From the NCBI GenBank assembly GCA_024408015.1, contig JAKSVJ010000025.1:1-9905 (forward strand): a stretch of DNA of 9,905 nucleotides. Direction: 5' to 3'. Within the stretch, counting starts at the first letter, position 1; each line of letters opens with the position of its first letter. This DNA is from Clostridia bacterium. Lineage in GTDB: Bacteria > Bacillota > Clostridia > Oscillospirales > CAG-272. A model generated the notes under the pieces. It was not told the DNA's origin, did no database searches, and saw nothing but the letters and a program-made list of their open reading frames with translations. Shown one piece after another: positions 1 through 6,847 of this stretch. Both the position numbers and the translations under genes were made by a program.

Positions 1-577
1 CTCCTAAATTTGCAGCAACTTCGTCTGGAAGGAATGGGTCAAAAACATATATATCAAGTTCAGTTGATTTTAGTTTGTTAATGACACCCTTGCCAATCAT
101 ACCTGCACCCAAAAGACCAACTTTTGTCTTGTAGTTTCCAGGATAAAAAACTTGAGGGTCATTGTTTGACCACATGCTTCTTGATTTTACTATTCTTTGG
201 AAATATCCCTTGTTAGCGAGTATTATAAATGCGCTTGCCATTTCAATAACAGGAACTGCATTAGCAGCCCAAGCACTATGAACTTCAATTCCAGATTCAA
301 TGAATGGTTTTGAAAAATATTGAACTGTTCCGGCAGCATAAAATACAGCTTTAACGTTTGGAATGTATTCTTTTATCTCTTCTTTTGTCAAAGGAAGCAT
401 GCCCCATGTTGAGAAAATAACATCAACATCTTTTAGTTCAGTTTTTCTGGCTACAAATTCATCTTTGCTCTTTATATCATCTAAAAGATCGAAAAGATTT
501 TTGATCTCGTCTTTTATGTGTTCTGGATAAACATTAGGAATGTTTTGTGGTCGTTGTGTTACGATAACGGCTCTCAT
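1..577 (-). CDS. D-isomer-specific 2-hydroxyacid dehydrogenase, NAD-binding (3' end outside window)
   Basis: I translated the first 192 codons by hand from the ATG at 577-575; the gene runs off the left edge. The product starts MRAVIVTQRPQNIP. Residues about 1-115 form the N-terminal part of the catalytic domain, with the family-typical stretch around AANAVPVIEMA (residues 104-114). The Rossmann fold begins near residue 150, with the dinucleotide motif GLLGAGMIG at 154-162. An Asp at the end of the next beta strand (FDP, D180) favours NAD over NADP. Known members interconvert 2-keto acids and D-2-hydroxy acids in the cytoplasm; the substrate cannot be told here, and the catalytic Arg, Glu and His lie in the missing half. 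The start overlaps the stop of the upstream glycosylase gene (ATGA, 574-577), with GGAG 8 nt before the ATG, so the two are probably translationally coupled. Confidence 0.88.
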   Translation of the reverse strand, partial: MRAVIVTQRPQNIPNVYPEHIKDEIKNLFDLLDDIKSKDEFVARKTELKDVDVIFSTWGMLPLTKEEIKEYIPNVKAVFYAAGTVQYFSKPFIESGIEVHSAWAANAVPVIEMASAFIILANKGYFQRIVKSRSMWSNNDPQVFYPGNYKTKVGLLGAGMIGKGVINKLKSTELDIYVFDPFLPDEVAANLG

Positions 578-1131
578 ACTTTTAACTCCTTATATACTTT
601 AGCAATTTCAATCATATCTTCAAGCATTGCAACTTTTTTTGAAGGATCTCTTAATAGTGCAGATGGGTGATAAACCGCGCACATTTTAAAGTTTCCTTTA
701 TCGAACCATTTGCCATGGTCCCTTGTTATCTTAAAGTCAGGTCCGATTAACCTGGATGCTGCAATACGGCCAAGACATATAATAACCTTTGGATTAATTG
801 CCTTTATTTGTTCTCTTAACCAAGGAAGACAAGCGTCCTCTTCTTCTGGTTTTGGATCGCGATTTTTCGGTGGTCTACACTTCAAGATGTTGCATATATA
901 CACATCATCTCGAGGAATGTCGACTGCTAGTAAGTACTTGTCAAAAAACTTACCTGCAGCACCAACAAATGGTATACCTTCTATATCTTCATTTTCGCCC
1001 GGAGCTTCTCCAACAAATACAATTGGAGATGACTCATTGCCAACCCCGAACACAACATTTTTTCTTGTGTCACAAAGTGAGCAATTCCTGCAATTTAAGC
1101 ATTTTTCTTTTGTTATTTCGAGGTTTTGCAT
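574..1131 (-). CDS. Type-4 (family 4) uracil-DNA glycosylase with 4Fe-4S cluster
   Basis: Base-excision repair enzyme expected to remove uracil from DNA in the cytoplasm. At 185 aa it has about the usual family-4 length. Four cysteines fit the iron-sulfur cluster pattern: C14 and C17 near the N-terminus, C85 in KCRPPKNRDP, and C101. The uracil-pocket motif GEAPGENED lies at 41-49, with PFVGAAGK just after it. The second active-site motif is HPSALLRDP, starting at H155. The start at 1131 is supported by GGAGG placed 4 nt upstream. The stop overlaps the start of the dehydrogenase gene on the same strand. I found no convincing minus-strand promoter between 1132 and 1347. The gene is not obviously linked in function to the rightward operon. 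Confidence 0.95.
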   Translation of the reverse strand: MQNLEITKEKCLNCRNCSLCDTRKNVVFGVGNESSPIVFVGEAPGENEDIEGIPFVGAAGKFFDKYLLAVDIPRDDVYICNILKCRPPKNRDPKPEEEDACLPWLREQIKAINPKVIICLGRIAASRLIGPDFKITRDHGKWFDKGNFKMCAVYHPSALLRDPSKKVAMLEDMIEIAKVYKELKV

Positions 1132-1214
1132 ATTTCCTCCAAAAAAATTTTTGCCGTGTCAATGTTACCACACAATTGAAATCTTGACAACATTAAAATG
1201 CTTGATTTTCAACA

Positions 1215-1231
1215 TTTTGTTTGTAACAAAA
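1215..1231. repeat. Perfect 7-bp inverted repeat, 3-nt spacer
   Basis: TTTTGTT and AACAAAA flank TGT, giving a 17-bp dyad in the divergent intergenic region. It could be a repressor or activator site for either transcription direction. As a hairpin it would be weak because it is A/T-rich. No regulator is assigned. Confidence 0.4.
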
Positions 1232-1280
1232 GTTTCGCAACAATATTTGGTGGTTTTAAGCCCCAATGTGCGTATTATTC

Positions 1281-1312
1281 TTTTCCACAAAACGCTTTGA
1301 AAAAGTGGAAAA
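1281..1312. repeat. 8-bp inverted repeat TTTTCCAC / GTGGAAAA
   Basis: Arms at 1281-1288 and 1305-1312 are separated by 16 nt. The centres of the arms lie about 24 bp apart, so a protein could meet both arms roughly two helical turns apart. It lies 36 bp upstream of the -35 hexamer of the rightward promoter, a reasonable place for a regulatory site. It has no following T-run that would suggest a terminator. Confidence 0.35.
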
Positions 1313-1347
1313 TTCAAGGCACATCAATGCAAAATGATATTTTTTAG

Positions 1348-1376
1348 TTGACAAAGTTCTTTCCTAGTGATAATAT
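1348..1376 (+). promoter_or_regulatory. Sigma-A type promoter for the rightward operon
   Basis: A perfect -35 TTGACA (1348-1353), a 17-nt spacer, then the -10 hexamer TAATAT (1371-1376), which matches 4 of 6. The spacer ends in TG one base before the -10, making an extended -10 (TGATAATAT). Transcription is predicted to start near 1383, giving a leader of about 70 nt before the signal peptidase gene. This is the best promoter I can see in the window. Confidence 0.75.
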
Positions 1377-1381
1377 GATAA

Positions 1382-1393
1382 CGCGTATACGTG
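1382..1393. promoter_or_regulatory. Imperfect palindrome over the predicted transcription start
   Basis: CGCGTATACGTG contains the perfect 8-bp palindrome CGTATACG (1384-1391). One further outer pair matches and one is G/T. It covers the predicted +1 and is followed by a GC-rich run (GCGCG) that stands out in this A/T-rich region. Its position would suit a repressor operator. No binding protein is known. Confidence 0.3.
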
Positions 1394-1452
1394 CGCGAAA
1401 TTCTTTTTTACACGATATGATTTTTGAAAAAATATAGATTTGCGAGGTAATT

Positions 1453-2412
1453 ATGGACAATACCCAACCAAAAAAGAAAAAGAGTGTTGGCAAGATTATT
1501 GTTGATGTCTTAATCTGGATTTTCCTTGTGTTTGCTGTTTTGACAACAGTTTACGCATTCATTCTTAACTTAGGCGATGGCCTACCAAATATCAACGGAA
1601 CAGTGTTTATGGCCGTTAAATCTCCTTCAATGGAACCAACAATCATGACAGGAGATATGATTTTCACAAAACTCGTTAAAGGTGATGAAGAAATCTACAA
1701 ATTCCAAGAGGGCGATGTAGTATCATATTGGGCATATAACGCAGATGGTTCTAAATACATTAACACTCACCGTATTGTTACAGTTAACAAAAACGCAAGT
1801 GGTGCAACAGTGTCATACCTCACAAAAGGTGATAATAACGCTATAGCAGATAATTACACACTTCAACCAACAGATATCCTCTGTTATTGGGATGCTTTTG
1901 GTTACAAGGGTGGAAAAGTTGGAGGAATTGGTGCAGCACTTAACTTCCTTAACACACAACTTGGTTTTGGTGTTTGTGTAGTACTTCCTCTCGTAGCATT
2001 CTTCATTTACGAACTTGTATTGTTCATCATGACAGTTATGTCTCTTAAGAACAAGAATAAGAAAGTTATCTCAACAGCTGATGAAGAGCTCATCAAACAG
2101 CGTGCTATTGAAGAATACTTAAGACAGCAGGCTGCTGCAAATCAAGCTGCAACACCAACAGAAGAACTTGAAAAGACAACAGATCTTCCTGTTGCAGAAT
2201 CAACTGAAGCTCCAGCAGAAGAAACACCAGCAGATACAATTGAAGTGCCTGTTGAAAATGTTACGCCTGCAGAAGAAGCTAAAGCTGAAGAAGCAGAAGA
2301 AGTTGTTGAAGAAACTCCAGCAGAAGAAGTTGTAGAAGAAACAGCTAAAGAAGCAGAAACAACTGCAGACGAAGTTGAAGATGATACAACAAAAGAAAAA
2401 GCAGCTGAATAA
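1453..2412 (+). CDS. SipW/ER-type (S26B) signal peptidase I with long acidic C-terminal tail
   Basis: Membrane serine protease of the S26B branch (SipW, archaeal and ER type), expected to cleave signal peptides outside the membrane. A first membrane segment lies at about 13-39 after a PKKKK N-terminus. The nucleophile is Ser59 in SPSMEPT. His106 in INTHRIV stands where classical bacterial enzymes have Lys, which marks the S26B type. The conserved KGDNN motif contains Asp127. A second membrane segment spans about 172-197. The remaining ~120 residues are rich in Glu, Ala and Thr with short repeats and are predicted to be cytoplasmic, which is unusual. The start has GAGG 5 nt upstream. It is the first gene of the apparent operon. 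The protein substrate is not in the window; TasA/camelysin-like proteins are the known SipW cargo in Bacillus, but none is seen here. Confidence 0.9.
   Translation: MDNTQPKKKKSVGKIIVDVLIWIFLVFAVLTTVYAFILNLGDGLPNINGTVFMAVKSPSMEPTIMTGDMIFTKLVKGDEEIYKFQEGDVVSYWAYNADGSKYINTHRIVTVNKNASGATVSYLTKGDNNAIADNYTLQPTDILCYWDAFGYKGGKVGGIGAALNFLNTQLGFGVCVVLPLVAFFIYELVLFIMTVMSLKNKNKKVISTADEELIKQRAIEEYLRQQAAANQAATPTEELEKTTDLPVAESTEAPAEETPADTIEVPVENVTPAEEAKAEEAEEVVEETPAEEVVEETAKEAETTADEVEDDTTKEKAAE
2293..2342 (+). repeat. 27-bp period direct repeat in the acidic tail of the signal peptidase gene
   Basis: Two 23-bp copies, 2293-2315 and 2320-2342, differ at one base and each encodes AEEVVEET. They lie in the low-complexity Glu/Ala-rich tail, where related EETPAE units also occur further upstream. 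The likely origin is slippage or duplication in a flexible region, so tail length may vary between strains. Confidence 0.7.
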
Positions 2413-2455
2413 AAACGACAAATGACCTAAATGTGACAATGGTCTAAATATTAAA

Positions 2456-2655
2456 GGCCTTAAGAGTCAGCATTAACAATTCTTAAGTAACCCAGGTACC
2501 GGCAAAAGCTGTGAATGCCGGCAGGACCCGCAAAAGTGTAATGATGTCACCATGACGCTTTTGATGCAAATTGATATTTGCAAGAATAGAATATTGCGGG
2601 TTTATATAAAAATACACATTGGCCGCAATCATAATGGACTGCGGCTTTTGCTTTT
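2456..2655 (+). promoter_or_regulatory. Candidate riboswitch/attenuator leader upstream of the AAA+ gene
   Basis: The 271-nt gap between the signal peptidase and ATPase genes folds by eye into ordered helices. H1 is CTTAAGA/TCTTAAG (2459-2465/2481-2487). H2 is CCGGCA/TGCCGG (2499-2504/2516-2521). Next comes a closing stem, ACCCGCAA/TTGCGGGT (2526-2533/2594-2601), around H3 and H4. H3 spans 2531-2563: 12 pairs with one mismatch and a 7-nt loop. H4 is GCAAAT/ATTTGC (2566-2571/2576-2581) with a TGAT loop. The base of H3 shares 2531-2533 with the closing stem. The 3' strand of the closing stem can instead pair with the terminator: ATTGCGG (2593-2599) with CCGCAAT (2623-2629). So closing stem plus terminator, or antiterminator, are alternative folds. 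A possible 4-bp loop-loop contact joins GTGA (2511-2514) and TCAC (2547-2550). The ligand or factor is unknown. No strong internal promoter is seen, so the leader is probably reached by transcription from upstream. Confidence 0.6.
2622..2655 (+). terminator. Intrinsic terminator just before the AAA+ gene
   Basis: Stem GCCGCA (2622-2627) pairs with TGCGGC (2640-2645), extended inward past one mismatch by two more pairs, with a 6-nt loop. It is followed by TTTTGCTTTTCTT. The stem ends 27 nt before AAGGAG (2673-2678) of the ATPase gene and has the same orientation as the operon, so it would stop transcription before the five downstream genes unless relieved. Its 5' arm is also half of the proposed antiterminator. 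Confidence 0.7.
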
Positions 2656-2683
2656 CTTGCAGTCAAATTGAAAAGGAGTAAAC

Positions 2684-4291
2684 ATGGAAGGCTTTTTAAA
2701 CTGGTTTTTTCAATTTATGTCAACAATGCTTGGCGGTATTTGGGATTGTGTCAAGAATATCTTCTTGGGTCTTTTCCAAATATTTAACTTCGGTTTGTAT
2801 ATAGGATTATTTGATAGATACAAATCCGACTTTAATATCATAGGTTGGGCACTTGCAGTACTTGCATTTATCCTAACATATCTTGTTTGGGGACTTATCA
2901 TATTCATGATTGTTCTCCTTATTAGAAAATATGTGCGTTTCCGTAAAACCATTGTAGGTAGTGAAGACTTGCTCGAAGAAATTGCAGATTTGCACAGAGA
3001 AGTTGTAAGACTTGCAGGTGAAAACGAAAGAATTTTGGCACTCAAGGTTGGTCCTGAAGGATTGTCATACGAAGACCTTAGAGGATTGTTTGAGGATGGC
3101 CAAAGCGTTGGTGCTACAGGTCTTGTAGGTGCTGGCGCTGCCGGTGGTGCAGTTGCACAAGTTGCTACTACAGTAGCAGAAGGAACAAACCCTGCAACTC
3201 CAGTCGCATCAGGAAAGAGATTCTTCCGTCTTTCTGCAGTTGATGATAAATATACATTCTATAAAGCACCTGAATATGATTGTTCTATGAACCTTCAGGA
3301 GCTCTGTGACGATATTCGTAACTTTGCATGTAGCCGTTCACACTTGTACTATGACGTAAGAGTAATTCGTCTTATGATTGCCGGACTTGCTTCAACAAAG
3401 CTCATTCTTTTGCAAGGTATTTCAGGTACAGGTAAAACATCTCTCCCATATATGATGGGTAAATACTTCCAGAATGATACAACTATCGCGTCAGTTCAGC
3501 CTTCATGGCGTGATAGAACAGAACTTTTCGGATTCTACAACGAATTCACAAAGAAGTTCAACGAAACAGAAGTTCTTAAAAGAATTTACGAATCATCATA
3601 CACAGATGACATTAACATCATCGTACTCGATGAAATGAACATTGCCCGTGTCGAATATTACTTCGCGGAAATGCTTTCTATCCTTGAAATGCCAGACCCA
3701 TCTGAATGGAAGATCGAAATTATTCCTGCAACACAGGAAGGTGACCCTGCTCATCTTGAAGATGGTAAACTTAAAATTCCTCAGAACGTTTGGTACATTG
3801 GTACAGCTAACAACGACGACTCAACATTCGCCGTATCAGATAAAGTATATGACCGTGCTCTTGTAATTAACCTTGATACAAAGGGTATTGCATTTGATGC
3901 ACCATACACAGAAGCTAAGAAGATCTCATATTCATACGTTGAAAGCCTATACAAAAAGGCAGTTGAAGATTATCCAGTATGTCAAGAAAACCTTGATAAG
4001 ATTGCACAACTTGACCTTTATGTTATTGAGCATTTCAGAGTTGCCTTCGGTAACCGTATTATGAAACAGCTTAAGATTTTCGTTCCAGTATATGTAGCGT
4101 GCGGTGGCACAGAAGTTGCTGGTATTGACTATATTCTTGCTACTAAAGTATATCGTAAGTTTGAAGGTCTTAACCTTTCACTCATTAGAGATGAAATTAA
4201 GGGTCTTATGAGATATATGGATGAATTGTTCGGTAAGGATATGATGACAGAGTGTAATGCATACTTGCAGAGACTCCAAAAGATGTTCTAA
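2684..4291 (+). CDS. Membrane-anchored McrB-like AAA+ ATPase
   Basis: The N-terminus is hydrophobic (about 4-42), followed by a clear membrane segment at about 52-81. Then come a short charged helix (about 93-121), a Gly/Ala-rich linker (about 142-178) and a AAA+ domain. Walker A is GISGTGKTS (245-253). The VQPSWRDRTELFGFYN stretch (271-286) is typical of McrB-type NTPases. Walker B is NIIVLDEMN (311-319), then YYFAEMLSILE. Sensor 1 is YIGTANNDDS (371-380), the likely arginine finger is R391 in YDRALVINLD, and GNR (456-458) may be sensor 2. McrB proteins normally drive the McrC nuclease in modification-dependent restriction. This one lacks a DNA-recognition domain, has a membrane anchor in its place, and is followed by a McrC/DUF2357-like gene. 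The cytoplasmic ATPase domain probably forms a ring with that partner. The start has AAGGAG 5 nt upstream. Nucleotide preference (ATP or GTP) cannot be told. Confidence 0.88.
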   Translation: MEGFLNWFFQFMSTMLGGIWDCVKNIFLGLFQIFNFGLYIGLFDRYKSDFNIIGWALAVLAFILTYLVWGLIIFMIVLLIRKYVRFRKTIVGSEDLLEEIADLHREVVRLAGENERILALKVGPEGLSYEDLRGLFEDGQSVGATGLVGAGAAGGAVAQVATTVAEGTNPATPVASGKRFFRLSAVDDKYTFYKAPEYDCSMNLQELCDDIRNFACSRSHLYYDVRVIRLMIAGLASTKLILLQGISGTGKTSLPYMMGKYFQNDTTIASVQPSWRDRTELFGFYNEFTKKFNETEVLKRIYESSYTDDINIIVLDEMNIARVEYYFAEMLSILEMPDPSEWKIEIIPATQEGDPAHLEDGKLKIPQNVWYIGTANNDDSTFAVSDKVYDRALVINLDTKGIAFDAPYTEAKKISYSYVESLYKKAVEDYPVCQENLDKIAQLDLYVIEHFRVAFGNRIMKQLKIFVPVYVACGGTEVAGIDYILATKVYRKFEGLNLSLIRDEIKGLMRYMDELFGKDMMTECNAYLQRLQKMF

Positions 4292-4322
4292 TTTCACTAT
4301 TTCGCAAAGGAGGAGATAAGAC

Positions 4323-6839
4323 ATGATTTATGAACAAGACAACGCTTTAAATATAGATGATGAAAAACAATCTCTCCCTAACGACGAGATTGAAGAGACA
4401 GATGACGAAGTTGAAGAAAAAGATGAGTTTTCATCCCTATACCCAAGTGATGAGTATGTATTTAAAACATCATTTAAATCAAGACTTCATCAATCAAGCG
4501 AAGAAGCAAAGCAATACTATTCAGACATAAAGAATGATTTGCTTTCATATAATAAAATGAAGGCAAAGGTCAGCAACGACTATGATACATTCAAGGTCGG
4601 AAGAGATCCTCTTGTAAAGATTAATCTAAGAGGAAAGACAGTATATGTTTATCTCTCACTCGATCCAAACGAGCTTGATGCTAAATTTCACGTTAAAGAC
4701 GTAAGCGCTAAAAAGAAATTTTCTTCCGTTCCTTCACTTTTAAAAGTTAGAAGTGATAGAGGTGCGAAATACGCTTTGGAACTCATCTCCAAAGTGTGTG
4801 AAAAAGAAAATCTTGTAAAAGATGAAAATTATGAAAAACAGGATTTTGTAGTACCATTCTTATCAAGCAAAGAACTTGTTGACATGGGACTTGTAAAACC
4901 TATTGCGAAACCTCAATTCCTTTTTGGTAAGGGATTCCCGATGACAACTGATGTCAATGATGATACAAAAACAATGGATTCTCTATTTGACACGGATGCA
5001 GAATATGATAAGGAAGACGCTGAAGAAGAGGAAGATAATGGACCATTGCCAAGTAGCGTTAAGAATAACGTTGTAATGGTACCTGATGCTGATGGTGACA
5101 AACCAGTAAGTCTTGAATTCACAAGATCATATATGGCTCGTCTCATTCAGTCAGAGGATTCTATAAAAGAATACTATAACAAAGTAAAACAAGCTATTCT
5201 TTCATATAAGAGCGTAAAACAGACTGTAAGCTGGAAATATGAATCATTTAATAAAGGAAGAACACAGTGTGCAAAAATAAACGTTAAAGGTAAGTCTTTG
5301 TACGTTTATCTTGCAAAAGAATGTTTAGGTGACAACGAAAAGAAGAGAAATGGTGCAAAGATTGTTGGTCAAAAACAATTCTCAAAAGTACCAGTTTTGT
5401 TCAAAATCAGAGATGAAAAATCACTAAATAAAGTATTACCAAGAATTGAAACAATGATGTCAAAACTTGGTATTGAGGCTCTTGAAAAACCTTGTACAGA
5501 AGACTTTAGACTCAAAAACGAAACCACTAAGTCCCTTATTGAAAAAGGCCTTATTAAAATGCGTGTTGAGGGTGGTAAAGTTGAACTTACAAAGGAATAT
5601 ATCCAAAAGCTCAACATCCATGGTGATCTTTCTAGAATCATTGACGAAAAGAACAAGCAAAATGATGAAAAACAAGAGGATTTAGAATACTTAGATTCTC
5701 AAATAGATACTTCAAGATTTGGTGAATTCACAAGAGATCTCACTGATTTCATGAAGGATCTTGCAAAAGACTATGACTTCTTACCAACAGTTCTTCATAT
5801 TCTCAAGAGTGGCGATGCAACAATGTCACTTAGAAAGAGAATAATGCTTAGAGCGATTGATGAAACATGGGTAAGAGCTGTTGAAGATTCACTCGCAGCG
5901 CTTGACCTTGTTATTCGTAGACCATCTAAGTTTATTGAAGAAAGAGAAGAGCTTGTTCCGATTGAACTTTCAAGAAGCATTTCTTCAAGATCAATCCAAC
6001 ATTTGTCACAGCACACAAATCTTATCTCTAGAATTGAAGGAGATACAATTACTCCATCAAAGATTCTCAATGTATTTAGAGATGAGACAATGATGACTTA
6101 TGAGAATAAGTTTGTAAACTCTCTCATTCTCAATCTTTACATCTTTGTTAGTAAGAGATATGAAATTGCTCTCAAAGATGGTGCTGATGAAAAAGAAACC
6201 ACAATTGAATTCCATGAAAAGTTCACTCATGGGGACTTGAAGGGTAAGATTGATTTTAAAATTGAACTTGATGAGCCAATCAAAGAAGACGAGTTGGTAG
6301 ACAAGAACTATACATACACTTCAACATTGTGGGAAAGAGTTCAAAAGATTAACAATATTGTTAACACATACATGGGTTCTGAATTTGTTAAGAACATGGG
6401 ACAGGCATATATTAGACCACCTGTAATTAGAACCAATGCAATTTTGAAAAACAGAGAGCTTAGACAGTGTTTAACTCTTTGGGAATTCATTTCATCATTT
6501 GATGAAACAGGATATGAACTTGTTGTAAAAGAGCAGCTTGAAAACATAGATGAAAGCTATATTGAACAGCTTTACTATGCTGTGGCAGCTCAATACATAA
6601 TATTTAGACACAAAATCAATAGTGACTTTGATGCTGATGAAACTCTTGATGCAAAAGCTCTAGAGAAACCATTCAAGCCAAGAATTATTGATGAACTTGA
6701 AGAAATTGACACTTCAGAATTCAATGTCAAAAACAAGATTACAATGCCAAGTGCGCCAAAAGATTCAGCGCAAGAAATTATTGATTCAATCAGCATTGCT
6801 CTTGAAGCTGACAAGAGAATTAGACAGGGTAAAAAATAG
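4323..6839 (+). CDS. DUF2357/McrC-like protein with duplicated N-terminal domain, no visible nuclease
   Basis: 838 aa and soluble; I see no signal peptide or membrane segment. An acidic N-terminus (1-45) precedes two homologous ~150-residue domains (46-194 and 264-413) joined by an acidic linker rich in Asp and Glu (about 208-240). The core from about 465 has features I associate with the DUF2357 region of McrC-like partners of McrB ATPases: RRPSKFIEE (532-540), SISSRSIQHL (552-561), MTYENKFVNSLILN (591-604) and YIRPPVIRTNAILKNREL (about 696-713). After the last block come about 125 residues with no PD-(D/E)XK pattern that I can find. It may therefore be a structural or activating partner of the preceding ATPase rather than a nuclease. 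The start is supported by AAAGGAGG 9 nt upstream. It lies 31 bp after the ATPase gene and 8 bp before the next gene. The family call is from motif memory and needs a profile search. Confidence 0.65.
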   Translation: MIYEQDNALNIDDEKQSLPNDEIEETDDEVEEKDEFSSLYPSDEYVFKTSFKSRLHQSSEEAKQYYSDIKNDLLSYNKMKAKVSNDYDTFKVGRDPLVKINLRGKTVYVYLSLDPNELDAKFHVKDVSAKKKFSSVPSLLKVRSDRGAKYALELISKVCEKENLVKDENYEKQDFVVPFLSSKELVDMGLVKPIAKPQFLFGKGFPMTTDVNDDTKTMDSLFDTDAEYDKEDAEEEEDNGPLPSSVKNNVVMVPDADGDKPVSLEFTRSYMARLIQSEDSIKEYYNKVKQAILSYKSVKQTVSWKYESFNKGRTQCAKINVKGKSLYVYLAKECLGDNEKKRNGAKIVGQKQFSKVPVLFKIRDEKSLNKVLPRIETMMSKLGIEALEKPCTEDFRLKNETTKSLIEKGLIKMRVEGGKVELTKEYIQKLNIHGDLSRIIDEKNKQNDEKQEDLEYLDSQIDTSRFGEFTRDLTDFMKDLAKDYDFLPTVLHILKSGDATMSLRKRIMLRAIDETWVRAVEDSLAALDLVIRRPSKFIEEREELVPIELSRSISSRSIQHLSQHTNLISRIEGDTITPSKILNVFRDETMMTYENKFVNSLILNLYIFVSKRYEIALKDGADEKETTIEFHEKFTHGDLKGKIDFKIELDEPIKEDELVDKNYTYTSTLWERVQKINNIVNTYMGSEFVKNMGQAYIRPPVIRTNAILKNRELRQCLTLWEFISSFDETGYELVVKEQLENIDESYIEQLYYAVAAQYIIFRHKINSDFDADETLDAKALEKPFKPRIIDELEEIDTSEFNVKNKITMPSAPKDSAQEIIDSISIALEADKRIRQGKK
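4458..4904 (+). repeat. Duplicated domain, copy 1 (residues 46-194 of the 838-aa protein)
   Basis: Protein-level repeat. Landmarks shared with copy 2 are FKSRLHQSSEEAKQYYSDIK, LLSYNKMKAKVS, YDTFKVGRD, KINLRGKTVYVYLSL, FSSVPSLLKVR and, at the end, ELVDMGLVKP. The layout is helix, conserved LSY and GR motifs, then a beta hairpin. DNA-level identity is low, so the duplication is old. Function is unknown to me. Confidence 0.75.
5112..5561 (+). repeat. Duplicated domain, copy 2 (residues 264-413 of the 838-aa protein)
   Basis: Aligns with copy 1 through YMARLIQSEDSIKEYYNKVK, ILSYKSVKQTVS, YESFNKGRT, KINVKGKSLYVYLAK, FSKVPVLFKIR and SLIEKGLIKM. Copy 2 keeps SWKYESFNKGR where copy 1 has SNDYDTFKVGR. 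I recall similar domains in other clostridial proteins of unknown function. Confidence 0.75.
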
Positions 6840-6847
6840 AGGGTAAA

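Larger units (their letters stand above)
1132..1347. other. Divergent intergenic region (left part)
   Basis: This is the non-coding part of the 321-bp gap between the leftward glycosylase gene and the rightward signal peptidase gene. It is A/T-rich. It contains two inverted repeats (listed separately) and two TTGACA hexamers, at 1184-1189 on plus and 1157-1162 on minus. Neither hexamer has a good -10 element at the right distance. I see no RNA gene and no credible ORF; frames crossing the region are antisense shadows of the glycosylase gene. Confidence 0.6.

Noticed and set aside
1157..1189. TTGACA hexamers on both strands as divergent promoters
   Set aside because: No acceptable -10 hexamer occurs 16-18 nt downstream of either one.
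1281..1289. DnaA-box-like TTTTCCACA, with a second similar site in inverse orientation at 1304-1312
   Set aside because: Each differs from the TTATCCACA consensus, only two sites are present, and no dnaA, dnaN or unwinding region is nearby. Treated as a simple inverted repeat.
710..1300. Plus-strand ORFs opposite the glycosylase gene
   Set aside because: They are antisense shadows of a well-supported conserved gene and show no recognisable domain.
2200..2439. Minus-strand Cys/Phe-rich ORF of 79 aa
   Set aside because: It is the complement of the low-complexity Glu/Ala tail of the signal peptidase. The composition is unnatural and there is no ribosome binding site of note.
2499..2540. Partial resemblance to cobalamin and c-di-GMP-I riboswitch cores
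   Set aside because: Short matching strings exist (TGTGAATGCCGGC, GGACCCGC; GGCAAA, CGCAAA), but the helices pair differently. The GEMM stem with GAAA loop is absent, and so is the cobalamin downstream box. The leader is left unassigned.
2684..6839. Classical McrBC restriction system
   Set aside because: There is no DNA-recognition domain on the ATPase and no nuclease motif visible in the partner. The membrane anchor and the neighbouring signal peptidases do not fit a restriction locus.
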